Below are positions 47,996 through 62,034 of a DNA stretch of 64,000 nt, piece by piece. The position numbers and the translations under genes are program-made. Location of the stretch: positions 140,524 to 204,523 of the forward strand of contig VWPU01017642.1 in the NCBI GenBank assembly GCA_013398955.1, given 5' to 3'. This DNA is from Callaeas wilsoni (Eukaryota; Chordata; Aves; Passeriformes; Callaeidae). The notes under the pieces are model-generated. The model made no database searches. It saw only the letters and a program-made list of their open reading frames with translations, and was not told the origin of the DNA. Each line of letters begins with the position of its first letter. The stretch's first letter is position 1.

Positions 47996-50873
47996 ACAAA
48001 TAGCTGCTGTTAGAATACCTTTCTTTTTATGTGATGCAACAGCTCAAGATGTTATAAATAAGGGGATTTTTGAAGCCAAATTATCTCTCACTATTAATAG
48101 TGACTTGTTTGTCTTGTATCTTTCTCATGAAGGACAAATAAAACACGTGGGTCAGTGTCACTCCTGAATTATCTGTGGGAGGTTGGCATAAGTGTCTCCA
48201 CCCACAGTGTCACAACATTGCAATAATTAGGCCCCAAACATGGCAGGAATATATTTAAATCCTAGACCAAAAGCATTTTAATTGGAAGTAAACATAAAAA
48301 TTTTAGGAAGGCTTTTTAGTGACCTCATCCCTGATAAGTGCATGAGTTCTTACAAAACTAAAACCACAGCTTGACAGCATTCCTCTATACATGGGGGTGA
48401 GGATTTACATAAAATTTGAACAAGACGGAGCTATAGACGAGAAAAGCTACAATATAGGATTCCACTAATCTAGATCCTAGCCCAACAATTAAGACTGACA
48501 GATAATTTGGCTTGTTTAGCTAGGAAAGACCGTTTTATCGGCTAAATTTTATTGTCCCAGCAGCCGGGTACACTGCAACTCCTTTTGTCTCTCTGTTATT
48601 GTTATCATCTTTAACCCTTGATTCCCCTATATTTAGTGTTCAACTCTACCCCAGGTGCTCTAATACTTCGTGTTGCAAAGTGGATCAGACAGTGCAGATT
48701 CAGAGGTCCCCTTTTTCCACTGTCAGTCAATGATGAGTGAGATTACTGATGACTTAGAAATGATAAAATCTAGCTTTATGAAATTACCTGTCACCTTTCT
48801 GTCTATCGTCTGAAGTTATGCAATTCACACCAATACAGGCTGGAACTGACCAACATTCTCAAGTCCTTTATAGTGGAAAAGTGCATTTCTCATTCTAAGC
48901 AATGTCACATGCAATCTGTCAGTGTATTCTCAGAGAAATGTGCTTAGTGTTGTTCTGTTTAGGTGTGTGCTGTAGTATTTATAGAACCCTTTCACATTTC
49001 GCTTATGAAATAAATGTTGCAGAGTTCCTTCATACAAGAATCACATATTTGAAATGTTTATACGCGTTCATGTTCATTCTCTTGTTTTGCATATTTGCTT
49101 TATGCATAGGATGGATATTCCATTAATTTAATTCCTATTTCTGGTCACTATTTCCCACTCTGCCCATATACCATAACCATTTACCTTTTTTTTTGGACAA
49201 AAGCAGAAGTATGCAGAAAAGGTATAGAAACAAAGTCTCTCCTCTTGAATAACATGACTGTCTTTCAGTGCTCACTGTATTCAGACTGCTCATTTTTCAC
49301 AAGTCAACTGATTTTCTGAGGCTAGAAGTGAATAAGAGAGGTGTCAGACATTTCCAGACCTTTCAGCTCAAAAAGTTACTGACAGAGGCATTCCTTTCCA
49401 GAGACCAGGTAAAACTGCCTGAGAACACCAGTGTTCTTGACTGAGTAGAGAAAAAAGAGAAATCTTCAGAAACACTTTAAAGCTTCAGCAGAAATCATAA
49501 AAGCCCTAAGTACATGTAGGAGTAAACAAATACATCAGTAATAGCGCCTTGGGAGGAATGGAGCACTGTGGAGAAAGAATCTCAGTTCATCTAAAGTATT
49601 TGATGACAAATACAAACCTAACAACTAGAATAAGAGTTTCATGACACTTTGGGTAGGAGTCTATAACCTAAATATGGGCACCTCACACAAATTTAGATTC
49701 CTTAAGGCATCCAAGGCATTACATGCAGTTGGTTGAAATAACAAAAAATGTGCACTGTCCAGTGACGGCAGAGAGAGACCTACCTTCAGGTAATTCTCTT
49801 CTGTGCATTTCATACATGATTCCTTACATGCTTTACCTCTGTAATTGTGCCTCTAAATGTTTGAGCCAAGGTTTAACTCTTCCCGTTTTAATAGAACATA
49901 CCTTGTTTTTATTGCAGGCTCCTTAAATGTTCAGTGACAGGCTGTATGAATTCCCCTTGTTCTACTAAACTCAAGTACACACGGATTCCAAACCCAAGGC
50001 CTTCTCTAACCCAGTACAGTAGTAAAGATCTGAAAAGTTAAGTGCATTTTCAAAGAAGGTTTCAAGATTTTTCAGTGACTCATATCCTTGTGTGTTGGGT
50101 AAACAGGGCCTCTCCATCTGATGCCTTTCTGGTTGAGGCCAGATACGTAGGGCAGGAATAAATCCTGAGTGCCAGAGGGGTATCTGACAAGTTACATCTC
50201 CAGATTATGTTCTAAAACTCCTCTCTCTTTGTGGTTTTGGAGATTCAGTGGAAGGAAGCAATAGAAAGATGGATAGTAACAAGTCTGGTGAAGTCTTCCT
50301 AGTCACCTTTGATGTAGCACTATTGCAGCTGCAGTGGCTAAGAATATATTTTAAGCAGTTTCAAAACAACTTTTTTATACCCATTTACCTTCTCATCGTC
50401 CACTTCTGCCCTTCATCAACTTGAACCTTTTTATAGTGTTAGTTACAGCACTTTAGATTTAGGTACCACAAACCTGAAGTGTAAAGAACTTTCAACGCAG
50501 AGCAGCATGGGGTACTCTTCTGTATTCAGTTGTGATGCTTTTGTCTGACTGACACCTCAGGTATTTAATTGCTCTTTGAAATAACAGAGAGTGAGATACT
50601 CCCCAAAGATGGGTGAAAAACCAACAGAATCTCAGCATTTTCAGACTAGTTCCTCAGCTTAGAAGTGCGAGAAATGAAACTTAGTTCTTGTACAGGGTGG
50701 TGGCCCTCAGTCTCATAAAGAATTTTAAGACCTCTCCAATGTCTCCCATCAGCTTTAAATCAAAACTGAGGTAGTTGTTGGAGCTGACAAAAATTGTTCA
50801 AGCACTTCTCAAGCTCCTAGCCAGCAATTTCTAGCATTATATATTGTCCTCCAGCCCTATGAAGGATATTTTT

Positions 50874-51032
50874 CAATACACATATAGATATGTAAAAAAT
50901 ATAACAATTTATATACTATAACAACACATATCACATAGAAAAAAATAGAGAATATAAAATATATTATACACGTTATACATAAAATAAAATATAAAATGCA
51001 TACTAGGTTATATATAATAATATATAATTTAA
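50874..51032. repeat. AT-rich low-complexity stretch
   Basis: About 160 bases consist almost entirely of A and T, with irregular tata, aaata and ataaaat motifs. There is no clear unit length. Confidence 0.85.
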
Positions 51033-53091
51033 TAGAAAAACATTTTATTCATGTTCACCAGACTTTATTACAAAAGCTTCTTACTTTTTGCTATTTAGTG
51101 CATTCCGAGTAGTACAGCACTTTCTCACATGAAAATGAAAAATAGATAGGATTTAGTTTGGTAACTGTTGAACTGAGAACTGATAAGTATTAACAGCTTC
51201 CTTCTGCCAACCATTACTAAAAGGAGTCAGTTACTTGTCAGAAAAGACTCAGAATGTGCTCTCATTGTAGTATGAACTCAGAAATTTAGAATTTCTGCAG
51301 GGGACACATATCTTCTTAATGGTCCTGGGCTAAATATCTACCAATGAATTGTATCTTTGTCTTTTTTTCTGGGAAGTAAAAACGTAGTGGCATGAAGGGT
51401 GATTGTAACTTACACTTTTTCTTCCTTTTTCTGTAGCGTGGCAACAAAGACAGATAAGGTTTATTCCAGACCCTGAGATCTGCACTTCCTACTAGGTTTA
51501 CAACTATTTAGACTCAATGGATTGCAATGGGAAAGTACTCATAAATTTTCATCTGATTTTTAAAAATTTAATCTAGAATAAACATTAAGTATAACTGTTT
51601 TGTTTTGATTTTTTTTTATCCTGAAGCAATATTCATTCCATTGTTAAATGATGCTTCTTTAATTTTATTTTCTTATTAGTCAATATTTTAAATGTGGTCA
51701 TTTAGAGGAATATTTTTGTGTTTATTTGATTAGAATGATTTCAAACAACTAAAAGCACCTTTTGTTTTTTCCTAGCATTGACTACATCCCCAACACGATT
51801 GTATCTTTGTTATTTCACAAGGTATACAGGAAAATATAAATTATAAAGTATACTTTTTTCATTCCATATTATATGCAATGGTTTTGACACTAATAGAGTC
51901 ACTAGCTGAGATAGGCTGCAAAACAATATTAGTAGAGAAAGATGGAAAGCTTATTCAATAAGAACCTAAATCCAAGAGAAACAGACTGTAAAAATCAGCA
52001 GGTCACTCGCTTAACCAACTCTAATGGTGATTGTTAGGGAAGGAAATTATCACCTTTGCATCTAAGACATATGGTATCAGGCAAGATTCCTGTCATTGTA
52101 CAGGAATAAGCGAGAAACAGCCTCAGGTAGGAAGGAAAAAACATTTGCAAAATGATTTATGTAAAATTGGACTTGAGGGATTTTGAGAAGTCATTGAATT
52201 GTCTGCTGCATACAATTTGCAAAAATAAGATAAACAATATGCTATAAACTTGTTAATTTGCCAGTGACAGGCAATTTCTGTCATCTTGAACTTGGGGGAC
52301 TTTACCTGGAAAATGGAAAATATATTAAGTATGATTGGGAACTTTCTGTGCACTCACAGTTGCATTGATAAATGAAAATCATTGCTAATTTTCCTAAGTA
52401 TGTACAGAAGTAATTTGTAGGAAGATGATCCTGTTATGGCAGGCAGATAGAAAATACTTAATAAACAGCATCACCAGTGCCCAGCTGGCAGCACAGCATA
52501 GTGTGCAGCCTCCAGATCTGGGGGCAGCAGAACAAAACAGCACTGTGACAGTAACCGATCATGTACCAGTGCTTTATTTTAACTGCACTGCACTGGTCTG
52601 AATGATTTCACATGGATTCAGAGGGACAAATCCATGATACATTCCACAAGTGGAATTGCTGTGTTCAGATTCATTTAGTCCATAAGATAATTTGATTAGG
52701 ATATACCAGACCTCAGAATGGATAAGTCCAATATAAAACTCCATTGTGGTCATGTACAATAAGCAAGTTTAAACTCCAGATCCTCAGGCACATTCACACA
52801 TTGCAAATAAACAATCCTTTGAATTCAGTTGCACCTGCTGATTGAGCCTTTGAATGTTATTTTTGAGACTCCAGGAATGATCAGTAACATTTGTCAAATT
52901 GTTTAGTACTGTGACATTATATTTTTGAAAGTTTTGGCATTTTCCATAATCAGTGGTGGGAATATACAAAGATGGATTTTCTATTTGAATCAATTTAGAT
53001 CACCACTGCTGCACTAGTTTTTGTGCATATGATTTTAATATTTAAGAAGATTTCACTAGAGTCAAAGTTTTGAGAAGTTAAAAGAAGTTGG

Positions 53092-53114
53092 TTTTTTTTT
53101 TTTTTTTTTTTTTT
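53092..53114 (+). repeat. Poly(T) run of 23
   Basis: An uninterrupted run of T. Read on the minus strand it is poly(A), which could mark the end of a retrocopy lying at higher coordinates. The sequence there (53115-53210) shows no recognisable transcript. Confidence 0.97.
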
Positions 53115-53784
53115 AAGGAAGAGTAGTACTTTCCCATCCTTTCTATAAAGGAAAATTAAGGACAGAAAAGCTGGAAGAATATGTTTGTGAAATAAAATCA
53201 TTTCTTTACCTACATACTAAATGAAGCTGACCTCTGCTAGAAAACAGACCTTTGAGAAAAAAAGCATAAAGCAGAAGAGCTGACTATACTGGCCTCCTTT
53301 GAAAATTAAGGCCTGAAATGTTAGCTGCTCTGTAATTAGAAGGTATGATGTGCAGTAGACCTTGAAGCCCATTGTTTTCAAAGCTTGGTGGTTGTCAGAG
53401 AGACTATCACAGTGCTATATATTTTAAAGTAAGGGGTCCCAACTGTCTTTGTACAAAATAGAATTTCCATGTTTATTGATAATTATATTTAAGGGTCAGA
53501 GGAAAGGTTATTATTGAATTATTTAACATGTATTTTCACAAAACTGGTCGTTTTATTGGTAACCCAGAGACAGAATAATATTAATCTCTATGACTAAGGG
53601 AAAAGTACTTTAAACAAGGTGGAGGTTATCATGTTGGTAGTAGAGGTCAGTGGCCTTTTTCTCTGATAATCTTTCTGCAGAACAGAGGTCATCTAATATA
53701 GTTAAGGTCCTTTTGCTTTTTTTTTGGCATGATCTATCTGATATGCATCATATTCCTTCAAAACTAATTTCTCTAATGTAAAAA

Positions 53785-54037
53785 TAGGGCAATGGGCATA
53801 AACTGAAACATAGAAAATTCCCTTTGAACATAAGGAAACACTTTTTCACTGTGAGGAGGACCACACACTGGCATAGGTTTCCCAGGACAAGTTGCAAAGT
53901 CTCTACCCCTGGAAAAATTTAAAAGCCCTTTGAATACGGTCCTGGACAACCAGCTATGTGGCCCTGCTTGACCGAGGAGTTTGGACCAGACAACCTTCAG
54001 TAGTCTCTTCCAATCTCAGACATCCCGTGATTTTATG
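53785..54037 (+). mobile_element. CR1 LINE, 3'-end fragment
   Basis: The CR1 untranslated region is recognisable from 'gggcaatgggcataaactga' (53787-53806) through 'cactttttcactgtgaggag' (53839-53858), cactggcataggtttcccagg, 'ctacccctggaaaaatttaa', 'ccctgcttgaccgaggagtt' (53962-53981) and ccagacaaccttcagtagtctcttccaatc, to the end at cccgtgattttatgaaga. 5'-truncated, with no coding part. Confidence 0.93.
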
Positions 54038-57000
54038 AAGATATTTGTGCCTACAAATTTGCGTGCAAATCTGTTGTTAATCTCTCTCATCTTTTGCAAA
54101 TCAACAGTGACTGTGATTTGTTAATACTAGGTATAAGGAATCTAAGATAAATCTTAAAGTTTGTAATATAATTTGACACAATTTCATTTTTCATTTAGAG
54201 AACCGTAACCTCACACTAGCTTCTAGAATTTATTAGCTCAGTTCTCTGAAACCCTGAAGTAAAAGAAAAAATTGCATCAGACGAAAATGATTACATTTTA
54301 GATAATATCTAGTGAAATAACAGATGATTGTCATGAGGTTTTTGTGTATAAGATAAAGAAACCAGTATTGCTGCTGTCACACTTTGCAGGTCATTCCATT
54401 CTCAAATATATTCTAATCATGGCATTTTTGTTAATCCATATGTTTTAGAAATTGTAGTCAGTGAACTCTGTTGTTTGCTCAAGTTGAAAGTTACACACTT
54501 TTAACATGTTTATGATTGAGCTTTGTTTTAAAGACTAACAGATCTAGTCTCTTTCAAACTCTCTCTTTTTTTTTTTTATGGGAGTGAAAATTATATAGTA
54601 ACTGCAGTTATTAATATTGCAGTTCTGTCAGTTTTACTGCAGTAGTATTAGCATCTGGTTTGAAATTTACTGATTTTTTTCAGAGGTTCAAGATAAATCA
54701 CAATGTCAGAAAATATTTATAGCCTGACCACTGCTATTCTGGAGTCCCTTTCAATGAGAAAAAAATTATCTCCACTAATCTGGTAACAGATGTATACTGG
54801 TAAGAACCATGTCTTAATTTGAAGCATATGGTATAACACAGGTTTTCTAAACACTTAATGATCTGGAATCTTCTGCTTAGACAACTATTTTGACAAATGT
54901 CTTCATCGAAAATATATAACTCATTAAATAAAAAATGTGTTAATGGAAGTGTCCCTTTCTTCCTCAAAAAGGGAAAGCCGTGAAAGGCAAGGAAAAGAAT
55001 CAGGTCAGTCCTGCGTGTATTATGTCTTTGGGACAAACCACACTGGAGATTTTGGCTTAAGTTTGATCTGCCTGTTGTGATTTCATTTTTATTCCTAGAT
55101 TTTTATTTCTAGATTTCAGATACCTCATATCTGATAATCAAATATTAAATAATTTATGTATTTTATTATTTGAACACTCTTGAGTGCTGCAAAGGGAGGA
55201 CATTTCATATAAATGGTGTGTTAATTATAATGAAAATGCCTTCCTTCTAAAGTTAGAAACAATGGCTAGAGTTGTGAGGGATAGGTAACCCGCTTATGAT
55301 TTAAGGCCACAAATATGGCATGAACACATTGGATGGCTGAAATGGGCTCTCAGTTAGATTCAATAACAGATCTGTTAAGGAAATGGAAGGAAGGCAACCC
55401 AGTGGTGCCACTAAGTAAAAAGGTAAGTGTTCATTAAGAGATGATGGCCTGACCTTCTTACTTGGAGAACTTTTTTTTCCGATATTGACTAAATTACAAG
55501 ACTGATTTAGCTAAGGATGGGAATCAGACGATCGTTCCTGAACATACCAAACAAAGAAGAGAAATGTATTTTTTCAGCAGGGTGTTTTTGCAAAAAAATA
55601 GTTGGCAAAGAGGCTGAATCTATAGTGTTAAAGGGAGCAGGTGGGCGCCACAGCTCGTGAGCTGCTAAACTGGTATCACACTCCAATCTCCACTAGTGCC
55701 AGCCAGTGCCACACCACAGGAAGGCACAACTTGAGGAGAGCACTTCACAGGTGTAACTCACCACTAGACAGTTTGAGGGGAAAACCACACAGTTTGAGGA
55801 GAAAATAGAATTCAGTCTTATTTACAACTACCATGATGCTTGGACTGAGGATCAGGGAGATCTACCTGGCTGGCACAGGAACAGGCACAAAAATCCTTAT
55901 GAACAGTTTGAAGAAACTTCCGTTAAAGATAATAGAACTTCTGACCAGCTGCCTCTGCATGTAGGTGGCCTGCATATGGAAACTGTTTTGAGAAGGCCTG
56001 TAATAGATTCATTCTTCAGCAGGACCTAAATGAGAGGCCTCATCTGAACCACTTCAATCCCCATCCCTGCTACAGTTTGTCCTCGCACTCTTGGTGTATT
56101 TTTTCCAATGTTAGTATACTCAGTTTTTTCAGATAAAACATAACTTTGAATTATGGGTGAAAAGATGATGAACAATCTAAAGAAAGGTGGAAAGAAGGTC
56201 TATCAGTAGTGTGGGTGGAGTGTTGGGAACTCATTCACAAGGTTCATCAGGCAGTCTCCGAGACCTCAGTACTCATACACAAAACTGTAACAGGTATTAG
56301 TCTGAAAACTTGTTTCTCTTCTCTACCATCTCCCAAGGGTCACTTGTCCTGAAGAAACCATTCAATTTATGCTCATTGCTTTTGATATTTTTCTGTGTCT
56401 TTTATACTATGTTTTCACAGGAGTTGTTATGACATAGGTAATGAAAGAACAGTATAACAAAAATTCCCAAACTTTTTATCAAACTCTGTAAGCTATGACA
56501 GACTGTAATTTACTCTTCTGATATACCTGCCCTCGTTAGAAATCAAAATACATTGTTAGTCTAGAGCACCTGCATGTGAATTAGAAGCTTTTCAAGCATT
56601 CAGTACCATGTATGTTAGTTGCCCTGCATTCCATAAATACAATGTTTTTGAGATGGAAAAGATTCACAGAAGGAGTCTGTTCTGCAAAGTCTACTTAAGC
56701 TCAAGAAACATACACACAGACACATAAATCTGTAGGGATCTTTATGAAAAATGAAGAGATCTGAAAATAAAAATATGTTGAAACAAAGGTGTCCTTTGGC
56801 ATTAGCCAGTTTTCTTTCTTTACGTTCCTTTATGTGATTTATATTATACTCAGATTTCAGTTTGGATGGTGATCAGTGTCAGGTGGTATTTCAAGTCTAA
56901 AACATGAGAGACAATGAAGCAAAAATATCTTGGGAAAAGATATGCCAGCTCTTTAAATTAAAGGGCGCATCAGGATTATATGCTTAAATGAAATTCCTAT

Positions 57001-57608
57001 CTATTTCTACATTTTCTTTGTGAGGAGGAACTTTCTTCAGTGAATTTTGATGGAGTCAGAAATCAAATATTTCATTGCAGTAATTTCTGAGTATCACGAT
57101 AAATATTTTTTCTGAGAAAACTAAAGAGAAGAGCTTGAGGAAAGAAACCAGCTTGGCAATCTGAAAGGAAAGTATAAAAAACACATTCAAAAGAAATCAA
57201 ATTTGTATCAGTTATTTCTTTCAGTTGCTGAAATTTTTACATAGGAATAATGTACTTACTACTTATGCATACTTATGCAGCGCAAATAGAAATACATATC
57301 ACACAGAATTTACTTACTAATTTTGCAGAAGTCTGCATTTCATCTCTTTTAGTTTTTTTTTTTTTGTTGTTTGTTTGTTTTTTTGCTTGGATAGTCATTA
57401 TGATCCTTTTTGGGGAAATTTAATTCATTATGGTCAGTGATGTCAAGGTTACACAATCAAAAAAAATATAAATACCATAAAACATCACTGTCTGGTACTC
57501 GAGTTTCTCTATCTTTGCACTCAGAAACTGTACTTTAAAATGTCCAGAGTGCCTCAATAATTTCTGACTCAGAAAAGAAACGCTGTCATTTAAATGTCTC
57601 ATGACTTA
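54038..57608. other. Unassigned sequence; no gene seen
   Basis: AT-rich, without a recognised family. An imperfect 21-base tandem duplication (acagtttgagg-ggaaaa twice) lies at 55768-55805 in a slightly GC-richer patch (55630-55760). T-rich runs occur at 54567-54580 and 57353-57384. Confidence 0.5.
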
Positions 57609-57616
57609 AGTTTGCA

Positions 57617-57677
57617 GGGAAGTTACTCTCTTTGAAGTAAGCCAGCATGAGCATTCCAGCATAGAGAGTAACTTCCC
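57617..57677. repeat. Perfect 15-bp inverted repeat, 31-base loop
   Basis: The arm gggaagttactctct (57617-57631) is exactly complementary to agagagtaacttccc (57663-57677). Pairing continues weakly outward to about 57609/57685 (C-G, G-T, T-A, T-A, A-T between mismatches). The loop contains ccagcat twice (57642-57648 and 57656-57662). A perfect 15-bp arm pair at this spacing is unlikely by chance at any one site, though less surprising across 64 kb. It could be a decayed small terminal-inverted-repeat element or a transcribed hairpin. No family is recognised. Confidence 0.8.
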
Positions 57678-57685
57678 AGTTAAAT

Positions 57686-60600
57686 ATTCAGTCTGCTATA
57701 ATGTCTAGATGGGATTAATGTGCTATGACCATCACACAGTAAATTTGTAACCTGTAAGTTTGTAATGTATTGCGTGCTGTGTATGGATCTAGAATGTCAT
57801 CTATTTGAGGGTTTCAAATTGGAAATAACAAAACAAAGATCACTGAAGAACACGCTCAATAGAATGCATACTGAAAGTGATACTGGTCATGAGGGTGCTG
57901 GATGCCACATCATGCTTGAAATTGCAATGGAAACACATATTGCAATGACACCAATATCGCTAAGTTTGTGGGGAACTTGCTCAGTGGTCACAAGCAACAA
58001 ATACCCAGATAAATACCCAAATACCCTGTTCACTTCAACTTAGAAGAGTAGAAAATAATGCTGATAAAAGAAAAGATAGTTTTCTTACCATATGTAAAAA
58101 CCACAGGGCTAAATCATGATAGAGAAATATTATTCTGAAGACTAGGAGTTTCTTTAACCTGTTTCTTTGAGTGGTTTTTGGTTTGTTTTTTGTTAACATA
58201 TACCCACAAACAAATAAGTGACAAATAAACAGGTACAAAACAGTACAGATAAACATATGAAGGAAGACTGATCATTCTTAGCATATCGATGATCTGATTG
58301 TTAGGAAACTAATAGGTTATGGTAAACTCAAGTTCATGGCCATAAACCCACAGAAATGTGGTGCGTAATTGTTCGTAATTATTATCTTGAACAATATTGA
58401 CATGAATAACATAATATGACATGAATGGTGGTCTTATACATTCAATATAAGTGCTCAGAATTGTGAAACTACTAGCTAAGGTCTTTTCTATATCAGAAAA
58501 ATCTCTGCTGGACTTTCTGATCGACTCTTTAAAATTCTGGCTTTCTTCAATTAGTGTTGTCATATGGGAGCCAATTTCCAGTAGTACTTAGAAATCTACC
58601 TAGTGATTGTCCTATTTATTTTTATTATAGCTGTATTAGGACATAATTGGGTGGGGGAGGGGTAGCAACTTGTTTACACTTATTGCAGATGTTTTTACTT
58701 TAGAACTTGTGTAAATCTTAAGGACAGTTTAGAAAATATATCACCAATACAGATGATAAAATACAGCGATAAACACACAAGATTTCTGGCACAGTTCCTA
58801 CAGATAATTTTTTATTCTTTGTCTTCCAATTCCTGCAGCTTAGCATATTTTATATTAAAAGAAAAAAAGTCAGTGAACCAAAGTATTTTGGCTTTCTGGC
58901 ATTATATCTCTTTTTATTAATTATTAGTCATATACCAACATACTGCTTAAGAGAATGACTTTCTGAAGGGTGGGAAGAGATGTCCATATATACCTATATT
59001 TTACAGGGAAGAAGAGGCCTGTATTCTTTCAACATGTTCCTTGAATCAGAGCATGAAAAAGTGATTTCCCTTGATCTCTTAATTTCCCCTGCTGAAATGG
59101 GTATTTCTTTTAATACATGGCTAGAAGTAATGGGACACTGATATTCTCTCATATCTATCATGGGTGGTCAAAAAGTACAAACTTTGTTTCATCATGAGCT
59201 CAAGTCAAATCATATTAGATAATTTGCTACTGATTTAGAAAGCGAGCCAGCAGACTAATATCTAAATATTCCTCCTGTGACAGCTTTCTTTTCAGGCGAT
59301 TATTTCCAGCTACACTGAACTTTACTGTGAACCCTGACTGTCACAATCATAGTGTAAACAAATACCAAATCCAGGAGCAGACAGTGTGAAGAAGACTTCA
59401 GGACACTTGGATCTCAATTCCCACAAGATTTTGAGAACATTTACAAGTTCCTTGGTTTCATTACTAATGCCTAATTGACGTTCAGTTCATTCTTAAGCAA
59501 GTTGCCCTAGCTGCCAATAGTAGTAACAATAAAAATCAGAAAGCCAATTCATGTCCAGCTTTGGTTTAAAAACTATGAATCTGATACAGAAATTATTCTT
59601 TCAAACAACAGAAAATTATTTCTTTTACACTTTTAATAATTTTCTCATAGAATTGTCTGTAGATTTTCTTACATACATGTTCTTGAAATACTGAGAAAAA
59701 AAAAGACTTTGTAAAGAAAATGTCTATAAATAATTCTAAAGTTGTAAAGTGATCCTAAGAAATATGCTATAAGTCACTATTTAAAAGTAAGCAGTCTTGA
59801 TTATGCTCCATGGTCTGCGTGGGTCATTTGCTTCTCCTTTATGTCAGGTAATTGAATGGCCATAAAAAATCAGCAAACTGTTCAGACTTGCTAGATAAAG
59901 TTAGATTTCTAACTGTGAATATTCCTCAAAATGTGTTTGAATTTAACATTTTGCTAACAGGACTACCAGGAAGCATGTTTTATAGAATACTGAAAGAAAA
60001 TAGGAAATAATAATATAAAAACCCCAGAAATCTTATTTTGTGGAAGTAATTGATTAATTCAGTTGTATTCAGCCACATATATTGATTTGGGCAGTATATT
60101 AGGTTATGGGTGCTTGATGGTGTGCTTCTGATGGCTTCTTAGTAGCAAGCCATATTTTTATATCTATTTGTATAAGCCTTGCATCCATTTTAACTGTGTA
60201 ACTGTGTAGAAAATCCTTCATGAAACAGTTAAAGTGCAGAGTACTTCAATTTTAGGCAAAGATTCAGTATAATGAATTATAGAAAATTTATAATTATAGA
60301 ATTAGTTTCCCTTATCATCATCTACATGTGGCAGTGAACAATCATAGCACGCTAAAGTAATCATAAGAATGGATTTCCTGGAAAACCAACTTCTGTCAAA
60401 AAACTATTTATTTGTTTAAACTAATATCTAGTTTCTTGATTCAGATCAAGATCCTACTAAAGCAGTAAGAGCAATAAAGTAGTCCTTCACTTTAAATTTA
60501 GAGAGAGCACCACTTCATTTCCAGATAGGAGAAGGTCGTTATGGGGTTTTTTTTTCTGTAATTTTTTTCCCCGCAGAAAATATGTGGAAAATAATATGCT

Positions 60601-62003
60601 TCCTTTTATATTTTAATTATTAGAAGATTTTTGCAGAGCCAATTCTTTCAAATGGTTGGAGGGATTCAGTTCTACAAATCCCTATTTCCCCAAAATACCA
60701 TCTATGAATGATCACACTGTATTATTTCCTATTATTATTCTCCATTTTTATTTTTCTTCTCAGCCATTTTTTTAGGTAGTGTCAACATTCCTTGTTGAAG
60801 TTCTCCCAAGTCATACACCTGAAAAGGTTTGCTTTATGTACAATCTGAACTTTTCATTCTGAGTACTGTTTTCTAGGGAGAATGAAGAAGTACAGCTTTA
60901 TTTTTGGAGTTCAGAATAGCCGCTGATATTTCTGTGAAGATTTACTGCACATTTGATACTGTGCAAACATATCCTTGTTTGTACATAAAGCTCTCATGAA
61001 TAAACACCTACATTTATGTGCTGCAATTGCAAATACTCATTTAACTACAGAACTGATGGCCTTTGGCTTAAAAAACTATAATTTTGAATGCTGTCAGGCC
61101 TCATTTCACTTTGTACATCAAACCGGAGAATTGCTGACCTAATCAGCTACAACAGGACTAAGACTATGAAGGAATATGAGAAGTGGGCATGAACATACAG
61201 ATAAAGAGGTACAGGAAATTAAAAAAATAGTAAACAAAAAAGAAGCTAAAAGAAAACTCTTTCTGATTATAACTCAGAAGTTATATTTGTTTTAAAAACC
61301 AGCATTTCGGCCTTAGAAATAATGCAGACTTCGGTGAAATTATTGCTCATTCTATATCTTGTCCTTATGACCCTTCTTTTGCAAGCAGAATATGAAGCTG
61401 TTAATTAAATAGCTAGGGACTGTACATCGTAAGTTGATTTACAACATCAGAAGCTACATGAATTCGTTAGTTTGCTCAGCTCAGCCAATTTCAAAGTGGT
61501 TTCCTTTAATCTTCATTTACTGGAATTTCACTCTAGCTCTTGCTAATATTTATGGCAAGCTGCCTGCTGCAGTGATGGGTTGCTGCACCTTTTGAAACGT
61601 AATATAGGCTTGGCATTCTTGATTTCTAGAGCAGAGATGTCAGCTTAGGGAATTTAGATAATATATGTGGCCATGAAATTAATAGCTATCGTATATCAAA
61701 ACACAGATGCGATATTAGTTAGAAATTAGCTAGGGTATTAGTAGGTTATTCAACAATTCAATAATATTTGACATAAACTATTAATATTTTATTTAAACAC
61801 TATATATATAAAAAGATAGGACATCCACATACATGAGAAAAAACAATACGGCCTCGTAGGTGTCTATTGAAAGAATTTATTAAAACTTTTAATAGCTCTC
61901 CTATTTCTACAAATAACTTGGAAGCATGTATTTCCAAATTCCCTGTTTAATTTTTTAGTGAAAAAGCATTATTGCTTTATTGGACATATTTTGACAGAAT
62001 ATT
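57686..62003. other. Unassigned AT-rich sequence; no gene seen
   Basis: Only short open frames (57765-58043, 58035-58256, 58309-58563) without known motifs. No transposon is recognised. Confidence 0.5.
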
Positions 62004-62034
62004 TCATAATAATAATAATAATAATAATAATAAT
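62004..62034 (+). repeat. (AAT)n trinucleotide microsatellite
   Basis: About ten uninterrupted ATA/AAT units starting after ttcat and ending before gtatta. Confidence 0.96.

Larger units (their letters stand above)
46736..53784. other. Unassigned sequence with simple repeats; no gene seen
   Basis: Mostly AT-rich unique-looking sequence. It holds a CT dinucleotide tract at 47974-47995, a very AT-rich low-complexity patch at 50874-51032 and a 23-base T run at 53092-53114. The 128-codon frame at 47781-48167 runs through the CT tract and is an artefact. Confidence 0.5.

Noticed and set aside
47781..48167. 128-codon plus-strand frame
   Set aside because: It crosses the CT microsatellite, which extends it with Leu-Ser repeats, and it has no domain.
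53092..53210. Retrocopy with a poly(A) tail on the minus strand
   Set aside because: The T run is real, but the adjacent sequence shows no transcript-like or coding similarity and no target duplication was seen.
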